A stretch of DNA of 64,000 bases from Trabulsiella odontotermitis. GTDB taxonomy: Bacteria > Pseudomonadota > Gammaproteobacteria > Enterobacterales > Enterobacteriaceae. Numbering within the stretch: position 1 is the first letter of the stretch; every line of letters starts with the position of its first letter. The notes under the pieces are model-generated. The model was not told the DNA's origin. It did no database searches and saw nothing but the letters and a program-made list of their open reading frames with translations. The stretch spans positions 3,596,001-3,660,000 of the forward strand of contig NZ_CP125781.1 of NCBI RefSeq assembly GCF_030053895.1, read 5' to 3'. The position numbers and the translations under genes are program-made. Shown here piece after piece: positions 36,883 to 45,867 of this stretch.

Positions 36883-37586
36883 GTGCGTTTCAGTTTGAGC
36901 AAATAGGCATCATTCGCTCTCCGTATAAAGAGAAGTTTGCCGTTCCCCGCCAGCCGGGGCTGGTGAAAAGCCAGGGCGGCGAACTTCATTTGCTTCCCCC
37001 CTACAATCAGGCCGAAGCCGTTCGTGGTCTTGAAGGTTTCAGCCATTTGTGGGTGTTGTTTGTTTTTCATCAGACGATGGACGGCGGCTGGCGTCCTACC
37101 GTCAGACCACCGCGTCTTGGCGGTAATACCCGTATGGGCGTTTTTGCCACCCGTTCCACCTTCCGCCCGAATCCGATCGGCATGTCGCTGGTTGAACTGA
37201 GGGGCATCCGCTGTGAGAAAGATCAGGTGATCCTGCAACTGGGCAGTCTGGATCTGGTGGACGGCACGCCGGTCATCGACATTAAACCCTATCTGCCGTT
37301 TGCTGAAGCGCTGCCGAACGCCACCGCCAGCTACGCGCAACAGGCACCGCAGGCCGACATGCCCGTCAGCTTTACCGACGACGTTGAAGCCCAGTTATTG
37401 CCGCTGGAAAAACGGTATCCGCAGTTGAAAACGTTCATTTGCGACGTTCTGGCCCAGGATCCGCGTCCGGCGTATCGAAAAGAAGAAGAAAGCGGGAAAA
37501 CCTACGCCGTCTGGTTGCTGGATTTCAACGTTCGCTGGCGCGTAAACAGCAACGGTTTCGAAGTCTTTGCGCTGGAACCGCGCTAA
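36879..37586 (+). CDS. trmO: tRNA (adenine(37)-N6)-methyltransferase TrmO
   Basis: TrmO (YaeB/TsaA, 235 residues) methylates N6 of t6A37 in certain Thr tRNAs. It has an unusual single beta-barrel SAM fold. Family segments are visible: FEQIGIIRSPYKEKFAVPRQ at the start, HQTMDGGWRPTVRPPRLGG (near 62-80), and GVFATRSTFRPNPIGMSLVEL (near 86-106). The ATG at 36879 overlaps the rcsF stop by four bases, so translation is coupled; the longer frame from 36828 lies within rcsF. Confidence 0.95.
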   Translation: MSAFQFEQIGIIRSPYKEKFAVPRQPGLVKSQGGELHLLPPYNQAEAVRGLEGFSHLWVLFVFHQTMDGGWRPTVRPPRLGGNTRMGVFATRSTFRPNPIGMSLVELRGIRCEKDQVILQLGSLDLVDGTPVIDIKPYLPFAEALPNATASYAQQAPQADMPVSFTDDVEAQLLPLEKRYPQLKTFICDVLAQDPRPAYRKEEESGKTYAVWLLDFNVRWRVNSNGFEVFALEPR

Positions 37587-37698
37587 TTTTATTTTTCCTC
37601 TCTTTTGGCATCTTTGCCACACTGGTAAACTAAACCACTTTTTTTGAATCAGGCTCGCCCTGAGTCTGTTCCAATCGTCCAAATGGAATCGTAACAAC

Positions 37699-39417
37699 AT
37701 GCGTACTAGCCAATATCTGCTCTCCACTCTGAAGGAGACACCTGCCGACGCCGAAGTCATCAGCCATCAGCTGATGCTGCGCGCCGGGATGATCCGCAAG
37801 CTGGCCTCCGGGTTATACACCTGGCTGCCAACCGGCCTGCGCGTCCTGAAAAAAGTCGAAAACATCGTGCGTGAAGAGATGAACAACGCCGGTGCGATTG
37901 AGGTGTCAATGCCAGTAGTTCAGCCAGCTGATCTGTGGCAGGAGAGCGGTCGTTGGGAGCAGTATGGCCCGGAACTGCTGCGCTTTGTTGATCGTGGCGA
38001 TCGTCCGTTTGTCCTAGGCCCGACTCACGAAGAAGTGATTACCGATCTGATCCGTAACGAGCTGAACTCATACAAACAGCTGCCGTTGAACTTCTTCCAG
38101 ATCCAGACCAAGTTCCGTGACGAAGTGCGTCCGCGTTTTGGCGTCATGCGTTCCCGCGAATTCCTGATGAAAGATGCCTACTCTTTCCATACCTCACAGG
38201 AATCCTTGCAGGAAACCTACGATGCGATGTATGCCGCCTACAGCAAAATCTTCACCCGCATGGGTCTGGATTTCCGCGCCGTGCAGGCAGATACCGGCTC
38301 TATCGGCGGTAGCGCTTCTCATGAGTTCCAGGTGCTGGCACAGAGCGGTGAAGATGATGTGATCTTCTCCGACAGCTCTGATTTTGCCGCTAACATTGAA
38401 TTCGCAGAAGCCCTTGCGCCGAAAACGCCGCGCGCGGCTGCAACGCAGGAAATGACGCTGGTCGATACGCCGAACGCGAAAACCATCGCCGAGCTGGTTG
38501 AGCAGTTCAATCTGCCGATTGAGAAAACCGTTAAAACGCTGCTGGTGAAGACGGTGGAAGGCAGCGAATATCCGCTGATTGCGCTGCTGGTGCGTGGCGA
38601 TCACGAACTGAACGAAGTGAAAGCAGAGAAGCTGCCGCAGGTGGCAAGCCCGCTGACCTTCGCCACCGAAGCGGAAATTCGCGCGGTAGTGAATGCCGGT
38701 CCGGGTTCCCTTGGCCCGGTGAACATGCCGGTTCCGGTGGTGATCGACCGTACTGTGGCGGCGATGAGCGATTTCGGTGCTGGCGCGAACATTGATGGCA
38801 AACACTATTTTGGCATCAACTGGGATCGCGACGTTGCGACGCCAGAAGTGGCCGACATCCGCAACGTGGTTGCTGGCGATCCGAGTCCGGACGGTCAGGG
38901 TACGCTGCTTATCAAACGCGGTATCGAAGTGGGTCATATCTTCCAGCTTGGCACCAAGTACTCTCAGGCGATGAATGCCGCTGTGCAGGGTGAAGATGGT
39001 CGTAACCAGATCCTGACGATGGGTTGTTACGGTATCGGCGTGACACGTGTGGTTGCGGCGGCGATCGAACAGAACAACGATGAGCGAGGTATCGTCTGGC
39101 CGGACGCCATCGCGCCGTTCCAGGTGGCGATCCTGCCGATGAACATGCACAAGTCCTATCGCGTACAGGAGCTGGCGGAAAAACTGTACAACGAACTGCG
39201 CGCGCAGGGCATTGACGTGCTGATGGATGACCGTAAAGAGCGTCCGGGCGTGATGTTCGCCGATATGGAGCTGATTGGTATCCCTCACACCATCGTGATT
39301 GGCGACCGTAACCTTGATAACGACGATATCGAATATAAATACCGTCGTTCAGGTGAGAAGCAGCTGATTAAAACCGGCGACATTCTCAATTACCTGGTCA
39401 CTGCCATTAAGGGCTAA
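37699..39417 (+). CDS. proS: Prolyl-tRNA synthetase
   Basis: ProS (572 residues) charges tRNA-Pro. It is the bacterial type with an editing (INS) domain between class II motifs 2 and 3. Motif 1 lies near 60-80 (EVSMPVVQPADLWQESGR), motif 2 in FQIQTKFRDEVRPRFGVMRSREFLMKDAYSF (near 133-163), the INS domain at about 225-390 that deacylates Ala-tRNA-Pro, and motif 3 GCYGIGVTRVVAAAIEQ near 443-459. The anticodon-binding domain forms the C-terminus. A strong terminator follows. Confidence 0.97.
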   Translation: MRTSQYLLSTLKETPADAEVISHQLMLRAGMIRKLASGLYTWLPTGLRVLKKVENIVREEMNNAGAIEVSMPVVQPADLWQESGRWEQYGPELLRFVDRGDRPFVLGPTHEEVITDLIRNELNSYKQLPLNFFQIQTKFRDEVRPRFGVMRSREFLMKDAYSFHTSQESLQETYDAMYAAYSKIFTRMGLDFRAVQADTGSIGGSASHEFQVLAQSGEDDVIFSDSSDFAANIEFAEALAPKTPRAAATQEMTLVDTPNAKTIAELVEQFNLPIEKTVKTLLVKTVEGSEYPLIALLVRGDHELNEVKAEKLPQVASPLTFATEAEIRAVVNAGPGSLGPVNMPVPVVIDRTVAAMSDFGAGANIDGKHYFGINWDRDVATPEVADIRNVVAGDPSPDGQGTLLIKRGIEVGHIFQLGTKYSQAMNAAVQGEDGRNQILTMGCYGIGVTRVVAAAIEQNNDERGIVWPDAIAPFQVAILPMNMHKSYRVQELAEKLYNELRAQGIDVLMDDRKERPGVMFADMELIGIPHTIVIGDRNLDNDDIEYKYRRSGEKQLIKTGDILNYLVTAIKG

Positions 39418-39423
39418 GCTGAC

Positions 39424-39452
39424 AAAAAAGCCTCGCAATCGCGAGGCTTTTT
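39424..39452. terminator. Bidirectional terminator between proS and nlpE
   Basis: GCCTCGC (39430-39436) pairs with GCGAGGC (39441-39447), flanked by six A on the left and seven T on the right. It serves proS rightward and nlpE leftward. Confidence 0.9.
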
Positions 39453-39455
39453 TTA

Positions 39456-40154
39456 TTACTCGTTACAGTCTTTGCCGGGGATAAATTTAGATCCTTTATC
39501 CGCCATCAGCGTTTTGGTCATTTCGCCGGTATCCGGATTTGGCTCAAGGGTGAAATGCCCTTCGACCACCAGTAAAATGGGTTTGGTTTCGGTGCCTCGC
39601 GCAACGGCATAATCTCGTTCCAGCTGGGCATTATTGGCTACCGCGACGCGCTGACCCGTTGCACAATCAGTAAAGATGGCGGCGTCAGCCATATAAAAAT
39701 ACATTCCACGCATCGCCATCGGCGTCGTCGGCAGGCTTGCCTTTACCGGTTCAAGCGTATAATTCAGTGTCGATTCGATCGGGTTACCGTCACGATCGAG
39801 CATTTCCAGTTTATTGCCCTTCGCACGGTAGTAAGACTTTTCTCCGTCGCTGTCGGTCAGCACCAGTTTATCTGCCGTGCGCGCCCAGGTCCCATATGAC
39901 GCAAATGAAGACGGCTCGTGTTGTACGCCCTGATAGCGTTCGTTCATCACCCAGGTACCGTCTTTTTCCAGGAACAGCGACGTCTCAATACCTTCGCAAT
40001 CCGCACAAGGTAAAATACCACGCCAGCTTTGCTGCATCGGGGTTAACGCTTCCGACTGCGGCACCAGCACCGTATCCACTTCAGCACGGTTATTACAGCC
40101 GATGAGCGCAAAGAGCGTGCAGGCTGCAGCCACTGTTAATATCGCTTTCTTCAC
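39456..40154 (-). CDS. nlpE: Outer-membrane lipoprotein NlpE (CutF)
   Basis: NlpE (232 residues) is a lipoprotein that activates the Cpx envelope stress response on surface contact or failed lipoprotein export. The lipobox ALIGC puts the lipidated Cys at 20. The N-terminal lipocalin-like domain has a CADC pair (LPCADCEG, near 50-56). The C-terminal OB-like domain has a second Cys pair (TDCATG and KDCNE). It converges on proS and lies 33 bp downstream of arfB on the same strand. Confidence 0.95.
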   Translation of the reverse strand: MKKAILTVAAACTLFALIGCNNRAEVDTVLVPQSEALTPMQQSWRGILPCADCEGIETSLFLEKDGTWVMNERYQGVQHEPSSFASYGTWARTADKLVLTDSDGEKSYYRAKGNKLEMLDRDGNPIESTLNYTLEPVKASLPTTPMAMRGMYFYMADAAIFTDCATGQRVAVANNAQLERDYAVARGTETKPILLVVEGHFTLEPNPDTGEMTKTLMADKGSKFIPGKDCNE

Positions 40155-40187
40155 CTTGAATTCCTTATTCTCAATGGTTTTTCTTCG

Positions 40188-40610
40188 TCACGATGAGGAA
40201 TGACGAACTTTACCGCGCAGCGCTTTTACCGAGGATTTCTGAGCCTTTGAGGCCAGTCTGCGTTCTTTCGACGCTTTTGTGGGTCGGGTTGATTTACGAT
40301 GTTTCTGCACGGCGGTTAATTCTTTTATGACGCTCACCAGGCGAGCCAGTGCGGCTTCCCGATTCATCTCCTGGCTGCGATATTCCTGCGCCTTTATCAC
40401 GATCACGCCATCTTCAGAAATTAAATGATGGCTGGCGGCCAGTAGGCGCTCCTTGTAGTACTCTGGCAGGCTCGAGGCCCGAATGTCAAAGCGCAAATGT
40501 ATAGCCGTTGAGGCTTTGTTAACGTGCTGCCCACCCGCGCCCTGCGCACGGATCGCCGTAATCACCACTTCATCGTCAGCCAGGGAGACATTTCGCGAAA
40601 GGGTAATCAT
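40188..40610 (-). CDS. arfB: Alternative ribosome-rescue factor B (peptidyl-tRNA hydrolase ArfB)
   Basis: ArfB (YaeJ, 140 residues) releases peptides from ribosomes stalled at the 3' end of mRNA. The catalytic Gly-Gly-Gln is at residues 26-28 in GAGGQHVNK. The basic C-terminal tail (KHRKSTRPTKASKERRLASK and on) that enters the empty mRNA channel is intact. Its ATG overlaps the yaeQ stop by four bases, indicating coupling. Confidence 0.95.
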   Translation of the reverse strand: MITLSRNVSLADDEVVITAIRAQGAGGQHVNKASTAIHLRFDIRASSLPEYYKERLLAASHHLISEDGVIVIKAQEYRSQEMNREAALARLVSVIKELTAVQKHRKSTRPTKASKERRLASKAQKSSVKALRGKVRHSSS

Positions 40611-41152
40611 GCCTGCTGTTGCCAGGGGATCAAATGAATTTCCAGATTATTCTGATCATCCGACAGCCAGATGGCACCATCCTGCAACGTCGCCTGTAAC
40701 GTCATGGTGCGTGCGGCAAAGGCACTCAGCTGCGCTAACTGCGCATCATCAAGATACCAGATTGACAGATTATCAAACGAGGCCAGCTTCGCCTGGTTCT
40801 GCTGCCACCACACTTCCGCCGCGCGGCTGTTATACGTGAACAACGCCACCGCCTGCGAACGTGAGCAGGCTTTTTTGATACGGCGTTCGTCCGGCAGCCC
40901 CAGTTCAATCCATAAATCAATCGCTAAGTGATCGTTTAACAGCCAGAGCTCAGGCTCATCATCCGCACTTAACCCGCGCGTGAACTGCAACCGCTCGTCG
41001 GCATATTTCAGCCAGGCCAGCAAACGCAGCATCATTCGCTCTTCGGTTTCCGAGGGGTGACGCGCCAGCGTCAGGTTAGCATCCAGAAACTGATTGCGGT
41101 CGAGGTCGGCAACGTTCACTGTCGCTTTATAAATTGTCGCTTTCAGCGCCAT
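40607..41152 (-). CDS. yaeQ: YaeQ family protein
   Basis: YaeQ (181 residues) is a conserved enterobacterial protein with a PD-(D/E)XK-like fold from structural work. Its biochemical role is not known; RfaH suppression was once proposed. Family segments include TIYKATVNVADLDRNQF at the start and DEPELWLLNDHLAIDLWIELGLPDERRIKKA (near 64-94). It is translationally coupled to arfB and divergent from yaeP. Confidence 0.9.
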   Translation of the reverse strand: MALKATIYKATVNVADLDRNQFLDANLTLARHPSETEERMMLRLLAWLKYADERLQFTRGLSADDEPELWLLNDHLAIDLWIELGLPDERRIKKACSRSQAVALFTYNSRAAEVWWQQNQAKLASFDNLSIWYLDDAQLAQLSAFAARTMTLQATLQDGAIWLSDDQNNLEIHLIPWQQQA

Positions 41153-41240
41153 GAGGTAACTCCTGCAAAAATTGGCGGTTATTGTAGCGAAATCCGTGAC
41201 AAAAGGCTGTCACGAATTCGCCGAGTTAACGCTCATCCTG

Positions 41241-41270
41241 CTGATATTGCTTTGATGGGTATGGTATAGT
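41241..41270 (+). promoter_or_regulatory. Candidate promoter of yaeP-rof
   Basis: An extended -10, TGGTATAGT, has the hexamer TATAGT at 41265-41270. A weak -35, CTGATA at 41241-41246, lies 18 bp upstream. It is about 80 bp before the yaeP GTG. This is sequence inspection only. Confidence 0.45.
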
Positions 41271-41349
41271 CACCTTGCTAAACAGAGTTTATCTTCGTAG
41301 GCTTAAACTTGCATCCCACGGTTAAGTCAGAACGCTGACAGGAGGGCAT

Positions 41350-41550
41350 GTGGAAAAGTATTGTGAGTTAATACGCGCGAGATATGCGGAAATTGCCAGC
41401 GGAGATTTAGGGTATATCCCGGATGCGCTGGGTTGTGTGCTGAAGGCATTGAATGATGTTGCATCTGATCATGCCGTTTCAGAGTCGGTCAGGGAAAAAG
41501 CAGCCTATGCCGCTGCGAACTTACTGGTGAGCGATTATGTCAATGAATGA
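41350..41550 (+). CDS. yaeP: UPF0253 family protein YaeP
   Basis: YaeP is a 66-residue acidic protein of unknown function. Its sequence MEKYCELIRARYAEIASGDL...LLVSDYVNE is nearly identical to E. coli YaeP. It starts at GTG 41350 with GGAGGG just upstream; an ATG two bases earlier is out of frame. The 3' end overlaps the rof start by 14 bases in another frame, so the pair is coupled. Confidence 0.92.
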   Translation: MEKYCELIRARYAEIASGDLGYIPDALGCVLKALNDVASDHAVSESVREKAAYAAANLLVSDYVNE

Positions 41551-41797
41551 TACTTATCAACCCATCAATTGTGATGACTATGACAATCTCGAACTCGCCT
41601 GCCAGCATCATCTGATCCTGACGCTGGAGCTGAAAGATGGTGAAGTCCTGAAAGCGAAGGCCGATGACCTGCTGTCACGTAAAAACGTGGAGTATCTGGT
41701 CGTCGACGTCTCCGGTGAAACCCGGGAGCTACGTCTTGATAAAATCGCCAGCTTCAGTCATCCGGAAATCGGCACCGTCGTGGTCAGTGAGTCGTAA
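41537..41797 (+). CDS. rof: Rho-binding antiterminator Rof (YaeO)
   Basis: Rof (86 residues) binds the transcription termination factor Rho and inhibits it by blocking RNA binding. It has a small Sm-like beta fold; NCDDYDNLELACQHHLILTLELKDGE and VEYLVVDVSGETRELRLDKIASF are the family segments. ATG at 41537 or 41543 are both possible starts (MSMNDTYQ). Its terminator lies inside the end of the convergent tilS gene. Confidence 0.95.
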   Translation: MSMNDTYQPINCDDYDNLELACQHHLILTLELKDGEVLKAKADDLLSRKNVEYLVVDVSGETRELRLDKIASFSHPEIGTVVVSES

Positions 41798-41798
41798 T

Positions 41799-43115
41799 TT
41801 ATGAACGGGCAGGCAACTGCCCGTTTTTTATCCATTCCAGCTGTACGCCATTCCCCGCTTCTGCCAGACCGTCCCGCGTCACAAACTGCCCCGCCGCTGC
41901 AATCAACGTCTCACCATAAAACAGCAGCGGCGTTGTGTCCCGCAGCCAGGGCGCGACGCCCAGTTCCTGCCAGATTTTTTTCAGCTTGCGGCTCCCGTTA
42001 CGCCCCACAATGCGCAGCATGCCCGGCGCTTTAAACCGCACGCTGACAACATCGTCATCCGCCGGAGCGCGAATCAGCCCACCCGGCGTCAGCCGCAACT
42101 GGCCGAGATTATCCGGTAGTGTGAGCACTGCCGATGGCGATGGCCAGGCAATCACCCGCTCCGCCTGACTGGCATGCGCTTTCAGCCACCAGAGCCGGTG
42201 CTGAAAACGACGGATTTCAAACTCGCCAACGCGCAGACAAGGGTTCGCATCCTCGCGGGCCTGCGCCACTTCGTCCCACAGATGCTGAAGACTTTCTCTG
42301 GAAGGCATAGGCGCCTGCTGTTGCGCCAGCCAGCGCCGCAACAGCGCGGCGCGGCGCACCTCGCTGACGTGCTCCAGCGGTGCGATGATCAACGCGCCTT
42401 CGCTGTCCGTTAATGTCGCCAGTTCATCGGTCAACAGCTCATCCAGCAGTTTTTCCTGCTCGCCGCACAGTGCCGCACTGCGCGCGACCGCTTGTGCAAA
42501 ATGCGGCCAGCGAGCGGTAAACTCAGGCACCACGCGCAGGCGCAGGAAGTTACGGTCATAGGTATCGTCCTGATTGGATTCGTCTTCGATCCAGCTCAGC
42601 GCATGATCCTGCGCCCACTGCAACAGCGAGGCACGGGACGTATTCAGTAACGGGCGCAGCAGTTTCGTCCCGGCGAAATCTGCCTGAGTAGGCATCGCCG
42701 ACAACCCCGCCGGCCCGCTGCCGCGCTTTAACGCCAGCAAAAAGGTTTCACACTGATCGTTCAGATGCTGCGCCGTGACCAGCACTTCGCCAGGCGCCAG
42801 CGCCTCACGAAAAGCGGTGTAACGCGCCAGTCGCGCATGCGCTTCCGTTCCCTTTCCTTCATCCACCAGCGTAACGCGAACCACCTCCAGCGGGATTTCC
42901 CACTGTGCACAAAGCTGCTGGCAATGCGTCACCCAGTCATCAGCGTTGGCGCTAAGACCGTGATGAATATGAATCGCGCGTAACTGGATGTCGGGGTTTT
43001 CTTGCCGCCAGCAGAACAACTGGTGCAGCAGTACGGTAGAGTCAAGCCCGCCGCTGAACGCGACCAGAAAACGACGCCAGGGAGAGAGAAATTGAGCGAT
43101 TGCCGGGGTTGTCAT
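41799..43115 (-). CDS. tilS: tRNA(Ile)-lysidine synthase
   Basis: TilS (438 residues) attaches lysine to C34 of the CAU-anticodon tRNA-Ile so that it reads AUA; it is essential. The N-type ATP pyrophosphatase P-loop SGGLDSTVL lies at residues 20-28. The TilS-specific substrate region follows (HIHHGLSANADDWVTHC near 47-63), then the central domain and the C-terminal tRNA-binding domain (RLTPGG...WLRDTTPLLFYGETLIAAAGQFV). The final residues are encoded by the rof terminator hairpin. Confidence 0.96.
   Translation of the reverse strand: MTTPAIAQFLSPWRRFLVAFSGGLDSTVLLHQLFCWRQENPDIQLRAIHIHHGLSANADDWVTHCQQLCAQWEIPLEVVRVTLVDEGKGTEAHARLARYTAFREALAPGEVLVTAQHLNDQCETFLLALKRGSGPAGLSAMPTQADFAGTKLLRPLLNTSRASLLQWAQDHALSWIEDESNQDDTYDRNFLRLRVVPEFTARWPHFAQAVARSAALCGEQEKLLDELLTDELATLTDSEGALIIAPLEHVSEVRRAALLRRWLAQQQAPMPSRESLQHLWDEVAQAREDANPCLRVGEFEIRRFQHRLWWLKAHASQAERVIAWPSPSAVLTLPDNLGQLRLTPGGLIRAPADDDVVSVRFKAPGMLRIVGRNGSRKLKKIWQELGVAPWLRDTTPLLFYGETLIAAAGQFVTRDGLAEAGNGVQLEWIKNGQLPARS
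41805..41830 (+). terminator. rof terminator, embedded in the tilS 3' end
   Basis: ACGGGCAG (41805-41812) pairs with CTGCCCGT (41817-41824) around GCAA, followed by TTTTTTA. It is a textbook rightward terminator beginning eight bases after the rof stop. All of it lies within the last codons of tilS on the other strand. Confidence 0.88.
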
Positions 43116-43179
43116 GATGGTATTGCATTAAAGAAGCCTAACCCGGCACGTTACCGGGCTAAGTCGGTGATGACAAGCG

Positions 43180-43569
43180 TTATTGCTGATAGAGTTCCAG
43201 CGGCAGGCCGTCCGGATCGTTAAAAAAGGTAAAGCGCTTGTCGGTAAAAGGATCAACGCGAATCGCTTCACAACGCACGCCTTTGCCTTCAAGGTGAACG
43301 ACGGCCTGATCGATATCCTCTACGCTGAACGCCAGATGGCGCAACCCACAGGCTTCCGGGCGACTCGGGCGCGCTGGCGGAAACGGAAAGGAGAACAGTT
43401 CAATCACATACTGCCCGTTCAGCGCCAGATCGCCTTTCCAGGAATCGCGCGCTTCGCGATACGCTTCACTCTGCAGCGTAAAACCGAGAATGTCGCAGTA
43501 GAACGCTTTGCTCTTCGCGTAATCCGACGCAATGATGGCAATGTGGTGAACCTGTTTTAAACCCAGCAT
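43180..43569 (-). CDS. yaeR: VOC-family protein YaeR (glyoxalase-like)
   Basis: YaeR (129 residues) is a vicinal oxygen chelate protein, similar to glyoxalase I and lactoylglutathione lyases. The VOC starts are visible as KQVHHIAIIASDYAKSKAFYCDILGF, with a metal-binding His, and RHLAFSVEDIDQAV (near 76-89), with Glu in LPLELYQQ at the end. The true substrate is unknown. It lies 60 bp downstream of ldcC on the same strand and precedes tilS. Confidence 0.9.
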   Translation of the reverse strand: MLGLKQVHHIAIIASDYAKSKAFYCDILGFTLQSEAYREARDSWKGDLALNGQYVIELFSFPFPPARPSRPEACGLRHLAFSVEDIDQAVVHLEGKGVRCEAIRVDPFTDKRFTFFNDPDGLPLELYQQ

Positions 43570-43629
43570 GAAAATCCTCCTTAAAGTCTCCCTGCACGTT
43601 ACTCGCCCGCGCCCGATGCGCGCAACCCT

Positions 43630-45768
43630 TCAGTCATTTTTTAAGACTCGTACCCGATAGATGCCGTCCTCACCGCGCCGCGCGCCGTGGATGTCGGTTT
43701 CAAATCCGGGATAGTGGTGCCCGATGGAACACAGCATCAGCAGGAAATCGAGCACCGACCGGCTCTCTTCGGTGATCATCTCACCCGGCATCAGCAGCGG
43801 TACTCCCGGCGGATAAGGCAGGATCATATTCGCCGAGACGCGGCCCACCAGATGCTCGAGCTCGATGGTTTCCACCTCGCCTTTGATCTGCCGTTGCCAC
43901 GCCTGATGCGGCGTCATAACCATTTGCGGAAGCACATCAAATGCGCGCAGCATCAGGTGCGAAAGCTGATGCTGACGGATCAGTTTGTGGATCCCCTGCG
44001 CCAGATCCTGAATGCGCATGTTACGGTAGAAATCAGGATCTTCGGCATAGAGATCAGGTAGCATATTTTTGACGCGTAAATTGAGATCGTACGCGCGTTT
44101 AAATTCCGTCAGCCCACGCAATAACCCCATTGCCCGGGTTTTATCGATGCCGATACTGAATAAAAACAGCAGGTTGTAAGGCCCGGTTTTTTCCACTACC
44201 ACACCGCGTTCGTCAAGGAATTTTGCGACCAGCGCTGCCGGGATCCCCTCATCGCCCATATTCCCCTGCTCATCCATGCCCGGCGTCAGAATGGTCACTT
44301 TGACCGGGTCGAGAAACATATGGTCCGCGTCGGCATCGGCGAAACCGTGCCAGTCTTCACCCGGTGCGACCGGCCAGCACTCCGCTTCGTCTACCGCTTC
44401 CGGCTGCCAGATATCAAAGAACCAGCCGTCTGATTCTTCCCTCAATCGTTGCACCTCTTTACGGAAATGCAGTGCGCGCTCGACCGAGCGATGAATAAGC
44501 CGCTTACCCGGATTTCCTCGCAGCATTGCCGCCGCCGTTTCAATCGAGGCGACAATGGGATAACTCGGCGACGTTGAGGTATGCATCATAAACGCTTCGT
44601 TAAACGCCTCTTCGTCATAATCCCCTTTGATATGAATCAGTGAAGCCTGCGACAGCGCTGCGAGCATCTTGTGCGTTGATTGCGTCTCATAAATCACTTT
44701 GCCCGGCACCCGGTCGCCGCTCATCCCGCTTTTTCCCTGATAGATCGGGTGAAAATGCGTATAGGGCACCCAGGCGGAATCAAAATGAATAGAGGGAACG
44801 TCCAGCGTCTGCTTAATCCAGGTGGTGTTATACAGCAGGCCGTCATAAGTCGAATTGGTGATCACCGCATGCACCGGCCACTGCGCCTGCGGCGTGGCCG
44901 CTACCTTTTGCGCGAGGCTGTCACGGGTGAATTCGCGTCGTGGAATGCCGCCCAGGTTCCCCAGTGCGTTACGCGTCGGCTTCAACCACAGCGGCACAAC
45001 GTCGCTCATCATTAGCAGATGCGCTAGCGATTTGTGGCAGTTGCGGTCGATGAGCAGCGTACTGCCCGCGGGCGCGGCATACATACCAATGATTTTGTTC
45101 GAGGTCGAGGTGCCGTTGGTCACCATATAGCTCTGCTCGGCACCGAATGTACGGGCGATATATTCTTCCGCTTCCAGATGCGGGCCGGTGTGATCGAGCA
45201 GCGAACCCAGTTCCGTTACTGAAATCGACACATCCGCTTTCAGCGTATTCCCGCCGAAAAAATCATAAAACAGGCAGCCCACCGGGCTTTTCTGATAGGC
45301 CGTACCGCCCATGTGCCCGGGTGTACAGAAGGTGTATTTGCCCTCTTTCACATATGTGAACAGCGCGCGGGTAAACGGCGGCGTGATGTTATCCAGATAC
45401 TCGCCGGTGTACTGACGAATGCGGGTGGCGATGTCCTCCGCCTGCCCCAGCGCATACTCAAAGAACCATAGCGCCATGCGCATGTCGTGGACCGAGACAT
45501 CCATCGTCGAGTGGGTATCAATAAAAGCGTAAAGCGGAAGATATTCATTCAGCTGGTTTATCTCACTGCACAAATCGACGCTGTATTCGTCCCAGTCGAA
45601 AATCACGCCGCAAATACGTGGATTATGCTCAATGAACTTGATCAGATCGGCGCTGTTTTGCGGCCAGATGGTTTTGAACCCCTGCCGCGCCAGCGCCGCT
45701 TCCAGTTCCTTGATCGGCTCGTCTTTGTGGTAGACCCCGTGAGGCCCCATGATGGCAATAATGTTCAC
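43630..45768 (-). CDS. ldcC: Constitutive lysine decarboxylase LdcC
   Basis: LdcC (712 residues) is a PLP-dependent decarboxylase that makes cadaverine from lysine. It has an N-terminal wing domain (1-130), a PLP-fold core with the Schiff-base lysine in TQSTHKMLAAL (near 367) and a C-terminal domain. The linkage to accA and yaeR identifies it as LdcC rather than the acid-inducible CadA, which lies next to cadB. The start is GTG at 45766-45768 with GGAGGA upstream. The protein is one residue shorter than E. coli LdcC from memory. Confidence 0.95.
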   Translation of the reverse strand: MNIIAIMGPHGVYHKDEPIKELEAALARQGFKTIWPQNSADLIKFIEHNPRICGVIFDWDEYSVDLCSEINQLNEYLPLYAFIDTHSTMDVSVHDMRMALWFFEYALGQAEDIATRIRQYTGEYLDNITPPFTRALFTYVKEGKYTFCTPGHMGGTAYQKSPVGCLFYDFFGGNTLKADVSISVTELGSLLDHTGPHLEAEEYIARTFGAEQSYMVTNGTSTSNKIIGMYAAPAGSTLLIDRNCHKSLAHLLMMSDVVPLWLKPTRNALGNLGGIPRREFTRDSLAQKVAATPQAQWPVHAVITNSTYDGLLYNTTWIKQTLDVPSIHFDSAWVPYTHFHPIYQGKSGMSGDRVPGKVIYETQSTHKMLAALSQASLIHIKGDYDEEAFNEAFMMHTSTSPSYPIVASIETAAAMLRGNPGKRLIHRSVERALHFRKEVQRLREESDGWFFDIWQPEAVDEAECWPVAPGEDWHGFADADADHMFLDPVKVTILTPGMDEQGNMGDEGIPAALVAKFLDERGVVVEKTGPYNLLFLFSIGIDKTRAMGLLRGLTEFKRAYDLNLRVKNMLPDLYAEDPDFYRNMRIQDLAQGIHKLIRQHQLSHLMLRAFDVLPQMVMTPHQAWQRQIKGEVETIELEHLVGRVSANMILPYPPGVPLLMPGEMITEESRSVLDFLLMLCSIGHHYPGFETDIHGARRGEDGIYRVRVLKND

Positions 45769-45822
45769 GTGTTCCTCCTGGAAAATCTTTAGCTAATCAT
45801 AGCCTGGCTGCACTGCAGATAT

Positions 45823-45851
45823 AAAAAAAGCCGCACTCTTGTGCGGCTTTT
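45823..45851 (-). terminator. Terminator after accA
   Basis: AAAGCCGCAC (45827-45836) pairs with GTGCGGCTTT (45841-45850) around TCTT. Leftward it is followed by a T-rich run, so it ends the long leftward accA transcript before ldcC. Confidence 0.85.
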
Positions 45852-45867
45852 CGGAAGGCTCTGTCGG

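Noticed and set aside
38194..39288. 364-codon open frame opposite proS
   Set aside because: It is a shadow of the proS codon pattern. The protein is rich in His, Arg and Gln and has no ribosome site or family features.
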